This document shows positions 1 through 9,528 of a DNA stretch of 17,920 nucleotides, piece by piece. The stretch comes from Aureobasidium sp. EXF-3400 (taxonomy: Eukaryota > Ascomycota > Dothideomycetes > Dothideales > Saccotheciaceae), in assembly GCA_024195585.1 (NCBI GenBank), contig SWBL01000594.1, forward strand, positions 1 through 17,920. Direction: 5' to 3'. Positions within the stretch are counted from its first letter, which is position 1, and each line of letters opens with the position of its first letter. The position numbers and the translations under genes were made by a program. The notes below the pieces were generated by a model. The model did no database searches and was not told the origin of the DNA. It worked only from the letters and a program-made list of their open reading frames with translations.

Positions 1-96
1 AGCGATAGTTGTATGGTGAATTTGATAAATCGTTGGAAAATATCGCTCAAGCGAGGATATCGTTGTACGGAGCATTGCTATAGCGAGGTGTTACTG
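1..96. mobile_element. Terminal end of a pogo/Fot-like DNA transposon
   Basis: Read on the minus strand, the segment starts CAGTAACACCTCGCTATAGC at position 96 and continues with repeated short motifs of the type CTCG..ATA and TACAACGATA. Pogo-like fungal and animal elements typically begin CAGTA followed by CTCG/ATATAACGA-type repeats and insert at TA. A TA dinucleotide directly follows at 97-98. The body of the element would lie left of the window, so neither the transposase nor the other end can be seen. This is pattern recognition from one end only. Confidence 0.4.
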
Positions 97-1088
97 TAGT
101 AAGCTTCAGAAAAGAGGGGAAAGGAACGGTCACTCGAATTAGCCTCGGCTTTCGTGCGTCGAATGTAAGGGCTACGGCTATTTATCAAGGTATCGCTTTT
201 ACTCCTGTTGATCCAAGTGAGAGAGTGCCACCAGCATGGCAACCCATCAAAACTCTGGTCACATCCTGCCTCTTCCGGCAATCGAAATCTCTATGGACAC
301 GATCTGGATAACACATTCTGCTAGTGGTTACAAGCACCTGTCAAATATCAAACGTCGAAGCCTCATTTAACAGCAATCGCCTGTCAATTCCCCGTGTTTG
401 ACTTGGGCTTCTACCTTGCATATCCATAATTAGACTAATCAACGCTATGAACGCATATTTAGTGTCGAGTAGATACTGCTCCACGATCTGATAGCCTAAA
501 ATACAAGCTCAGACGTCAGTCGGAGGTTGGGGATCTGCTTAGTGTTCCGTCTCTGCCCTGAGCAATTAGTCTAGCTCGTGCTAGAGTTCATACTAAAGCA
601 GACTTAAGCTTGGCAGCTTATCACACGCTCGTTTCCTCCGCAGAAAACTAGCCTTTTCCCATTGTGCCATGGACGACATCTTCAGCCTGAACTAGGACAG
701 CATGTTCCATGACCATGTGTGCAGGTGCCAGATCACGAGGAAGGACTCTGGGGACGGAATTTGTGCCCCTTAGATCGCCAAGCACGATGAAATCTCTCTT
801 GGCAGGTTGCAACATCACGCGGTAATCTGGCCATACATTCCTCGGACATCGATGCAGATCTCACGTTTAGACTCATGCCCATGCCTGAAACCTATATCTC
901 ATGCACCAACTTAGCCACACTTCTCAAGCGGCTACTGCTCTGGGTTGTATGATCGACTTCCATGACGTGCATCTGTTTCGCGTTCTGACGGTTGTAAGGC
1001 CCAAGTAAACGGAAGCTCTAGAGGGTACTCGAACATAGGGCATACTGCATGCTTGGGATCGTCGCCCGCTTCTGATGCGACTTGAGAT
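97..1088. other. Long non-coding stretch upstream of the xylanase
   Basis: I see no convincing gene in this nearly 1 kb. Reading frames on both strands are short and carry frequent stops, and no recognisable protein motif emerges. The 640-1000 part has somewhat longer open pieces in several frames, which could be decayed coding sequence, but I could not tie them to a family. It may hold distal xylanase regulatory sequence: a reverse GGCTAA at 911-916 and a CreA-like CTGGGG at 748-753 are present, but such short motifs also occur by chance. Confidence 0.5.
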
Positions 1089-2031
<943 letters not shown>

Positions 2032-2545
2032 GGACCAGATCTCAAGTATCGCCTTCCGAGGTCAGACATCCGTTGAATTAGATCTGCTGCTGCCTCCTGG
2101 CACATGAGATCAGCTTATGGAAAGCCTAGGATGGGAACACAGAGGCTATAAAGTTGAGTCAGCTCACGCAGGCACATATCATCGATATTCGCTATTATAG
2201 GTCATGCAAGATTGGGAAAGATTATGCAATATTGAGAGGGGGGGGTGGTAAGGGTTTGTAACGTTCCATTTACTTCTATATAGCTACATTTCGCTCTCGA
2301 AATATAGTATACATATGGGATAAGGAGAAAGTAGGTAAGATACCTACGAAAAAAGCGACATAGGAAATGTATATAGGTCTTAAACCTAGTTAATGCCATA
2401 GCCCATCCGGTTCCTTGCTTGAAGACGAATAAGAAGGACCGAGATATATTTGTTCAGCCACTCGGCGGTGCTAGGAGGGAAGGACCTTTGCAACTCGTTA
2501 TAGGTTTGTGAGGTTTTCTTCCCGAGTAGGCCTCCTCGGCTAAGG
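2032..2545. other. Non-coding, A+T-leaning spacer
   Basis: This stretch separates the xylanase from the hAT fragment. It contains a G-rich run near 2236-2245 and several TATA-like tracts around 2275-2315, but no recognisable gene. The xylanase 3' untranslated region and poly(A) signals should lie in its first 200 bases. The left part of the hAT element, if it ever reached here, is no longer recognisable. Confidence 0.5.
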
Positions 2546-3037
2546 ATGAATGGTTTAAATGTCTGGCCAAGCACCCGGTATTTATTCTTCTTGATCTGTT
2601 CTCCAACTCGATTTGAACACGTAGAGCAAACCCCTAACAAGCGTCACAAGTCCTCACTTTTTGACCTTGATGATGAGGTTGCTGGGTCTCTTGATGATGA
2701 ATACCAACAGCGGTGTCAACGTCCTCGGGACCGCTTTGCCTTTGAGAGCCCTCCTCTGGAGTTCTGGACTAGCTATGCTATCAAGAAGACATTCCCGCGT
2801 CTTCAGAAGATGGCGCTTGATGTGTTTACTATCCCTGCGATGTCAGACAAACCAGAAAGGGTGTTCAGTTCTACAGGGTTGATGGTGAGACCACATCGAC
2901 CACGGCTGTTACAGAAGGTTATTGCGATGAGTCAATGCTTGAGAAACTGGTCACGACAAGACCTTGTTACCTTTCAGATCTTTGAGACGATGAAAGAGAG
3001 GTTACAACACGCAGAGGCTATGCACGTTGATGTCTAA
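2546..3037 (+). pseudogene. hAT transposase, C-terminal fragment
   Basis: The 163-residue open frame carries the hAT C-terminal dimerisation region at residues about 70-140. Visible landmarks are PPLEFW (69-74), the block FPRLQKMALDVFTIPAMS (83-100), then PERVFSSTGLMV and LRNW (132-135), which match the usual hAT order of a conserved W, an MA-DV--IP stretch, S-PERVFS, and a closing W. A preceding DEYQQ segment fits the acidic linker seen before this domain. The BED finger and the catalytic core are absent, and an in-frame stop lies at 2501-2503, so this is a 5'-truncated relic. The methionine at 2546 is only the first in the open frame, not a true start. Confidence 0.8.
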
Positions 3038-3080
3038 TTCACTCTCCTGAATCACTATCACCCTCCTAAGCCATCACCAC

Positions 3081-3197
3081 CACTGGATATCCACACCAAG
3101 ACATCCATGGATACACTGGATATTCATGGATTGTCCACTGGATCCATGGATGTGGATGTGACCAACATCCATGGATATCCATCCAGTGCCATCACTG
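3081..3197. repeat. Subterminal repeats and probable right end of the truncated hAT element
   Basis: Within about 115 bases there are many near-copies, in both orientations, of a motif centred on ATCCATGGATATCCA, mixed with CACTGGAT variants. The array ends CCAGTGCCATCACTG at 3183-3197. Dense short subterminal repeats followed by a terminal CACTG/CAGTG sequence are typical of hAT ends, and the array sits just downstream of the hAT transposase fragment in the expected orientation. The bases 3198-3205 would be the target duplication, but no left partner is visible in the window. Confidence 0.6.
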
Positions 3198-3797
3198 ATC
3201 CTGACTCCATCCAAAGTAACGGAGAGCAGTCAAATGTCCAGAGATGTATTCATAGTATATCAGAGGAGTCGAAAGGCCAGGATGGTCGTGAGATTCGACG
3301 TTGCTTCTGTGCTGACCAGGTGATCCTAATATTGCTCGGGGTTTGTGGCACTCTGTTGTGCACGAGACGTGTGAGCTGTTCGAATACTTCCTTTCCTGCT
3401 CCCAGGGTATTCGAACTCAGAAGCTGCAGATTGTCCATAGGGTCGATATTGACTTCAGCACCTTATACCATCAAGACTTTATTACATTTAGGTAATCGTG
3501 TCTACTGAGATTGGTGCTGATTTAGGCGGCGACCCTTTCGAGTGATCCGACAGGTCAAACGATACCCGCGCACCTGGCTGTCTGCGCCATTTCTGCGCTT
3601 GTCCTATGCCTAACGGTGATATGGATATTTGTACCTGTTCGGTTCATGACAAGGCTACTCCCTGGGTCGCAACATCTGCGTAGAGTTTATGGCTTAACGA
3701 TGCTATCTGAAGACACTAAGTTGAAACATAATAGTTCAACCACACAAGGGCTACAATTCATCCCGGGAGAGACGGCCAGAGTGTACCACGGTTGAAT
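3198..3797. other. Spacer without a recognised gene
   Basis: One open frame crosses part of this region from within the repeat array to 3508, but its protein has no recognisable motif and starts in repeat sequence. The remainder contains stops in all frames. A missing terminal exon of the DUF2231-type gene on the minus strand would be expected here, but I find no fourth membrane segment in frame. Confidence 0.4.
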
Positions 3798-4369
3798 CTA
3801 GAGACGCATTTGTAGGGCATAAACCACTAGTGTGACTATTACAGCATCATAGGCTTATGTTGTATGTACACAATGATGAACTTATGCGGCGTCGATACAC
3901 CCGCTGCGACGAAGTTGAGGGCGCCATGGGCTATACCTATCTTGATGCTGCGATCGATGAGGTCCTCATGCGACTGAGGGTGAGTAAGCTCCTTGTCCTT
4001 TCGATTGGTCCCTCCGTTCTTATAGAGTCCCCAAAACTCTGCTGTGCCGTTAGTAAAGCTAGGCAATGATGTCAAAAGTCCAGCGACGTGACATAGATAG
4101 CTCAGCCGAGAGATGTCGGCGAGGAAAGGGGTTAAGACGGTCACGGCTCTGTATCGTTGGGCCAAGCCGTAGACAGTGTCGAAACTGTAAGCGGTCGAGA
4201 GGAACGTAAGAGGAAGGTGGACGGTCGCCGGATGTACTGGATGGCTGCAACAGTAGCGTTAGCAATCTTGTCTCACAGGCCTCTTGCTACAGAAGCTTCA
4301 CCTGTTTCGAAACGGCCGCTCGAAGTGTCCAAACTCGACGGTGTCGTAGAGATTACTGAGAATGCCCAT
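3798..4369 (-). CDS. DUF2231-like membrane protein, probably C-terminally shortened
   Basis: The minus-strand model has exons 4369-4302, 4244-3901 and 3835-3798. Intron 1 (4301-4245) starts GTGAAG, has a CTAACG branch site and ends TTGCAG. The second intron (3900-3836) is less certain. The predicted 149-residue protein shows the DUF2231 hallmark HPVHPATVHLP at residues 24-34 at the start of a first membrane helix, a second hydrophobic segment with ISRLSYLCHVAGLLTSLP (67-84), and the late IAHGALNF motif (127-134). These match the HP-HPA-VHFP and HGALN signatures of this family of small integral membrane proteins of unknown role. Relatives usually have a fourth helix after the HGALN segment, which is missing here or lies in an exon I could not find. 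The gene lies between two hAT relics. Confidence 0.7.
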
Positions 4370-5158
4370 AATGAGTTGTTGATGTAGCGCAATGATGTTT
4401 GAGAGTCTTCGTCAAAGATGTTACTGATGGGGCCGCTAAGAAATATATGATCGTATGTCAGCGTTGTATCCAACTGCGTGCTTTAGCTGTCATTAGTGTC
4501 AAGATGACATAACAATTGATGCTGTTGATGTTAGGATTACGCGCTTTACCAGTAGTCCGTATTGGCGCTCTCCCCAGATTTTTTTGTTGATATGTGCAGT
4601 CTCTATCCCACTTCCTGTTACCATTCATATCACTTTGCGCGCCTGAGTCACTTCTGACGGGAGTGATCAGAATGGGATTGCCAGGTCCGGCTATGCCTAT
4701 TTGTTCATGTCTGTCTTCGAAGTCTGCATGCTGCTTTTGCGCATTCTATCGTGGCTTTGATTCATTGCACGGACAGAAGAGAACATAATTATGGCTGTTC
4801 TGTTTCTGTACTTTCTTCACCACCCCATACCCGCTGATGCGTGACGCCACCCACCGGAGTTTTTGTTGAAATGAAGATAAAACAATAACGAATCTGCTGC
4901 AGAGCCGTGCTGAATGATCCTTCCGACCTCGAGATACCAAATCACGAAAAGAAAAAAAAACGTCTTTTACTGTTATCTGGCCACTCTTTTGACAGGGAGG
5001 GAAGCTACTGGGAGGGTCGTACAACCAACTACCGATGATGCCTCCCACTAGTAGGAAGACGATTGGTATCTTTCGCTTGTAAGCCCTTGATACACGCAAC
5101 ATAAAGATTTTTTCACTCACCCAGAAGTAGTACGACCCAGCTAGCCAAACCTCTTGAC
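4370..5158. other. Gene-free stretch between the DUF2231-like gene and the hAT element
   Basis: No supported gene. A 124-codon minus-strand frame (4746-5120) begins with GTG, runs over an A-rich tract near 4948-4960 and shows no family motif, so it is not called. The first 200 bases probably contain the promoter of the minus-strand DUF2231-like gene. Confidence 0.5.
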
Positions 5159-7822
5159 CAGTGTGGTCAGCAATGGATTCAATACAATTCGGGCCTCCAC
5201 ATGGAATTGAATTGCTTCAGAGGTCAGATAGGATCGAATTGAATTGGAAATTGCCAATTTCCATACCAACTTCGCGCTCTGATGGAGTCGTCGGCCCTAT
5301 AGTAGTCAGAGGAGCACTTGATGGCCATAGGGTGACCAGTCGCTCCTTTAGCCATGCCTTGAGGAACTGATCATCCTCTGCAAGGTCAGGTAACGTACGA
5401 GCTCGTCGCTCTGTAATCACAAGTCCTGCAGATAGGAAGAGTCGCTCAACCTCAGGCGACACGACTGGAACTGCAAGCACATCGAAAGCCATTTGGGATA
5501 GCACTGGATAAGCAGCTTGGTGAGCCTTCCACTATGCCAGTACATTAGAGACCTCCTCAATATCCCCAATCAGATAGCGCTCAAGTTCAGACTTGACCTT
5601 CTTCCTCTTCTTGACCTTGTTAGACTCCTTGTAGCGAAACAGCTCTCGCGGACCCTCACGTGGTTGTGCATCTGTGAAAGAGGGGATCTGACATCTGGTA
5701 TCATCGAAAAGGTCTTGCATCCTACGCTTCACTTCCTTGACTTCACGTGGTGCTCGTTTTGACCTAAGGTTCCTCAGACCAATCGTAGCGATAGTTAGGA
5801 TCCAGAACAATGGCCAGTCTATATGCGAAGGTCTCATCTGATAGGCGGTAGTAGTTGTCGAGCTTAGCCCATGCAAGGTTGACACAAGTGCGAAGGAACG
5901 AGGGGGGTTGCTTGGGTAGCTGAGTCTTCTTGTTCTCAAGGATCTCAAGTAGTAGCTCAAGCTCAGTTAGCCACTCCCATAAGGCGCCATGAGTGCCATC
6001 TTTTGCTTGCCCTTGAGTGAGCATGGTGGCCTCTTTGAAAAGCTCGAGAAGCTCCTTAGAATCCGCCATCTCACGCCAGTTTTCCGATGTTATATAGTCC
6101 TCCTCTTCTAAGTCTCTGTCTTTGAGTTGATCGTTTTGTAGGGCAGTAACGGCGATTTTGAGGAGGAGGAGGCGCTTGAATATAGCGTGAGCCGAATTTC
6201 ACCGGATACACCGTCAGCAAGGAGCGAGTAGAGGAAGGTAGAAGACTCGTCGGTTTCGCGCTGCTTAGCCTTAATATGTTAAATCCTTTGAGGCGAGCGA
6301 TTGACATGAACGACGAAGTTGTGAGCCTTGCCAAAGAAGCCTTTACTACGCCATTCATTGAGCTGATCTTCCTCAGTAAGGAGCGTAAGAGACTTGATAA
6401 ATGTTGCTGCTTCCTTGTCGACTGCGTCAACATCGATGTTATTGATGTCGATATGGTCGAAGCTCTCAACGTCAGTCATATGAAGCATAGCCTGACAGGC
6501 AAGGCTAAGAATTTGGCCGAGACACCGTAGTCTCTGCTCTAGTAGGTCAAATGGTATAAGGTGTGAGAACTTACGCAAGGTAGTGTCATTTGAGGTAGCA
6601 TTATCAGCGACAAACCACCCAATTTTGTCTGTCAGATCATACATTATAAGGACCTTAAGCAAGACGTTTTCAAGCCGGTCACCTGTATGCCTTCCCTCAA
6701 GGTGCTTGAGCGCAAGAAGGCATGTATAGAGTTTATAACCTTCGTCAATGAAACGTGCGTATATGCCGAGGAAAGGAAGGTGGGATCGAGATGACCAAGC
6801 ATCTAAGGAGAAGAAGATTCAACTACGCGCCACATGGAGTCTCTGACGGATTTGAAACCAAGCCTGCTCAATGGTGATCTTAATCAGTCGACGGACGCTA
6901 TTATGGCTTGTATAATGTAGCTCGCCAGCTGAGGGGTGACAGCACTCGAGGAACGCTTTAAGATGTACTGAACTAGCCTGCCGGAGCGAGAGGTTGTCCA
7001 TAACAATCCACTTTATGAACCTTACGTAATACTCGTCAGGGTTGATCGTCTGAAGCCTTGCTTGTTCTACCTTTTGGGCTGCATCAAAAGGGCTCTTCCT
7101 CTTCGCTGGCGTGACCTTTATACCGTGCTTCGTAAGGCTGTGCTTCTCTTCGAGGTGTTTGTTGGCGCCAGGGGTCTGATTCGACACATTATAGAACCAG
7201 ACATCTGAGGGCTGGCTATCGTAGCATTTCCGACAGAGGAAGAAGCGTACTGATGGGCCCTTTTTTGCCGAGACTCGCTCTCCATAGTCCCAGATCCATG
7301 AGTTATTAGTCTGCTTTGCCGGTGGCGTAGGGATGAATTGATCAAGGCGACGGTCATCAACACGAAACCCAGTCTGCGTGGTTCGAGATTGATGGGCGCT
7401 TAGCAAGTCCGACTCGTCGAAGATGGTAGTAATATCATTGCGCGCAGAGGAGAGGTCGTCAGATCTACTAGAAGACGGAGGATATAGCGATTGGGAGCCA
7501 AAGAGGGCGGTAATAGAGGTTTGTGTGGTCATTAGGTAGAGAGGCGATGTTTTGATGATCTCTTGGGCTGAGAGCGCGAAGCGCGGAAAGCTGACGTCAC
7601 GTAGCTAGAGGTCTGGCTAATTGGAAGCTCCAAAAGAGGCAACCGAGCCAATCAGAAGAACACCGAGGCTTAGCCGGAGAATTGACAATTCCAGAATTCG
7701 AATTGCTTCCCTAGCATTGAATTGAATTGTCTGAGCAACTCATGGCATTGGATTAACTTGAATTGTCTTGGCGATTCAATTCAATGCCGCATTGCAATTC
7801 GAATTGAATACTGACCACACTG
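5159..7822. mobile_element. hAT element with matching terminal inverted repeats
   Basis: The left end reads CAGTGTGGTCAG at 5159-5170, and the right end is its exact reverse complement at 7811-7822. Both ends are followed inward by many copies of AATTGAATTG-like subterminal repeats (about 5175-5270 and 7685-7810). The interior is occupied by a degraded hAT transposase on the minus strand. The size of 2.66 kb is normal for an autonomous fungal hAT. The 8-base flanks (5151-5158 and 7823-7830) do not match as a direct target duplication, which suggests later change or recombination. Confidence 0.85.
5217..7532 (-). pseudogene. hAT transposase, inactivated by stops and frameshifts
   Basis: Reading starts at ATG 7532. 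The first 237 codons hold a BED-type zinc finger (Cys100, Cys103, His126, His131, minus-strand numbering). A TGA at 6819-6821 interrupts the frame where related transposases continue into the FSLDAW segment, and a CGA to TGA change would explain it. The same frame then carries the catalytic-core motif GWFVADNATSND, followed by another stop near 6279. A frame change near 6180-6250 leads to an open segment with NWREMADSKEL and LAIVLDPNYRYDW (to 5764). A second frame change leads to 5960-5532, ending at a stop at 5532, after which the dimerisation domain with LSQMAFDVLAVPVVSPEVER continues to 5217. All expected hAT domains are present in order, so this is a full-length gene that decayed rather than a fragment. 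Confidence 0.85.
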
Positions 7823-8296
7823 TTGAAGATATGCACACATATTTCTGGCTAAATGTTTTTGTAGACATTGAAGCAGCACACGATAATGCTCGGAGCACGA
7901 AGCAGATGTCCCAATTTTATGACGATATGCCAGTGAATCCAGGTCCAGTACTTAGTCTACCGCTTGAAATAACGATAATGTCGTCGTCTGGTGGTTGATT
8001 GAGGTTTCTAACCCACAGACAAGGCCCTGTGGTAGTGCATACCGGATTTTACTATTTGACAACCATTCAACACCTCTAATGAAGTCTTTCGAGTCTAATG
8101 AGTTCTGTCACCTATATCAATAGGCACATAAAGAGATAAAAACTTCAAATAGGCATATACAACAGCTCGTGGAACCCTTCGTAGTTTGACGAAGAACTAG
8201 TATACTGCATCTCAAACATATTAACTCGCTCGTTACAAAATGTAACCGTAGAGAGTGTTGGCCATTCCCTTGGGACTACTGTCCGGTTACTACCGT
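7823..8296. other. Intergenic stretch, nothing recognised
   Basis: The only open frame of note (7768-7998, +) starts inside the hAT terminal repeats and has no motif. The rest is A+T-leaning and full of stops. No RNA gene or repeat was recognised. Confidence 0.5.
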
Positions 8297-8693
8297 TTAT
8301 CCTGTAATATCCTCGTGGATTGGTCGAGCAGGCCGAACACCTAGGGATATCTGAGAATCAAAGGAAGCGGGAGCATCGAGTCCAGCAGCGAGCAAGCACA
8401 CTTCACAACCCATCTCGGTCCAGTAGCGTTCCAGCTCTTTAGCAAGATTGTCGCCGCATGTCTCGTTGACGATGAGACAGATCATTTGTGGTACCCTCCG
8501 AGGTGCGTGCTCACAGACTAGCTACTTGGAACCTTCGCATGAATGGGGCTTCAGAAGAGTTTTGTAACGAACCATTATCAAAACCCGTACCACGCAATCT
8601 ATGCAGCTTGGGAGAAAAGTACGACACTATTGCGCAAGCAAGGAAGATGAAGAGAAATGATAATGTGGTCAAGAAAGCCAGCTTCTCCATCAC
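8297..8693 (-). CDS. Possible small protein with an N-terminal membrane anchor, two exons
   Basis: On the minus strand an ATG at 8693, 26 bases past the receptor stop codon, opens a frame whose first 25 residues are strongly hydrophobic (ending near CAIVSYFSPK), consistent with a signal peptide or anchor. A second open frame ends at 8297 and includes QMICLIVNETCGDNLAKEL and YWTEMGCEVC. The two are in different frames and could be joined by an intron with a donor GTACGG in the 8595-8600 area and an acceptor near the CTAG about 8515. I do not recognise the family. It could equally be two chance frames; the paired hydrophobic start and soluble tail are the only support. Confidence 0.25.
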
Positions 8694-8718
8694 CTCGTTG
8701 CTTAGTCGTCACATAGGA

Positions 8719-9528
8719 TCACTCCTTGGTGGAACTTGTCGTCATGTCGTGCACAGGGTATTCCCGCGCGAGGCTAAGGCATGCGCTCAGCCGTCGCTCG
8801 AACCACTCCTGTGCTGGGTCGATAGATGGATCTCGAGTCGATATTCGATTCTGACGGTCTGCTCGCTCCAGAGCCAATATCTCAGCGGCTCCCTCCGCCG
8901 TCTTGGTTGCTCGATCTGAAGTTCCAGAGAACGTCTTTTTGTGCAGAGGAGCCATGAGCTTAGTACTGTTCGTGCAACGGACTCGTGATCTTCCTGTCGA
9001 ACGACTAGGTTTTTTCGAACTCCGCGCCACTCCGCCCTCTTCTGTTCCCAAAGATAGCAACCGGCTTGGAGCGGGTGTTGCCCAGTTTCTTGTTCCGCGA
9101 TTTGTAAAAGTCCAAAACTTGAAACTACCCAGGAAGGTACCGTCGGCTCCCGAGACGTGTTGCCATGGCTTCTCTCTCCATCCGAATATCACGCAATCGA
9201 CGGTTCCGGCAATGGTTACGCAGAAGGTTGAGAGCAGCGCCAGGAAAGCGACTGGGTTTGCTGCATACTTGTCCGAGTAGTTGAAGGAGTGGTAGGTGAA
9301 TGGAATCGTCCAGACCATGAGATATGTGATGGGATAGATAAACAGGAGGCGCATTTGCCGTTGAATCGCTCGTCGTCGTTTTGTAAGTGGTGTGTCATCT
9401 AGGACTATGTCCGCCTTGTCTCTGCTCATTACCTGGTGTCTTTCTCCGATGCATGCAAGGTTCACCGAGTGAGATTTTGTGGCAGCGTACAAACCGCCCG
9501 AAGGGGACTTACTCTCCATAGTCCACAT
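8719..9528 (-). pseudogene. Git3-type G-protein-coupled receptor, C-terminal part only
   Basis: The open frame gives 269 residues from the ATG at 9528. Residues about 61-79 (IYPITYLMVWTIPF) and 92-115 (AFLALLSTFCVTIAGTVDCV) are membrane helices, followed by FGWREKPWQH and the cytosolic tail. This matches the last two helices and REKPW motif of the Git3/Gpr1-like glucose- or nutrient-sensing receptors that signal to adenylate cyclase in fungi. A basic stretch just before the first helix (KRRRAIQRQMR, 50-60) fits the end of the third intracellular loop. The first five helices are missing: upstream of about 9480 the DNA belongs to the oppositely oriented transcription factor gene. The ATG at 9528 therefore lies in foreign sequence. 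The fragment cannot form a seven-helix receptor. Its open frame suggests recent truncation. Confidence 0.75.

Noticed and set aside
3081..3197. CRISPR-like or satellite array
   Set aside because: Spacing is irregular, units occur in both orientations and the array abuts a hAT transposase and a CACTG end; it fits subterminal repeats of an eukaryotic transposon.
3395..3425. A TTCGAAC motif suggesting a tRNA T-arm on the minus strand
   Set aside because: The flanking bases do not form a T-stem, and no acceptor or anticodon arm could be drawn.
4746..5120. 124-codon minus-strand frame
   Set aside because: It lacks an ATG start, crosses a poly-A tract and has no recognisable motif.
5217..7532. 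Repeat-induced point mutation as the cause of the hAT transposase damage
   Set aside because: Only a few stops are present and two lesions are frameshifts; there is no obvious dense C-to-T pattern. A CpA/TpA count against other copies would be needed to claim it.
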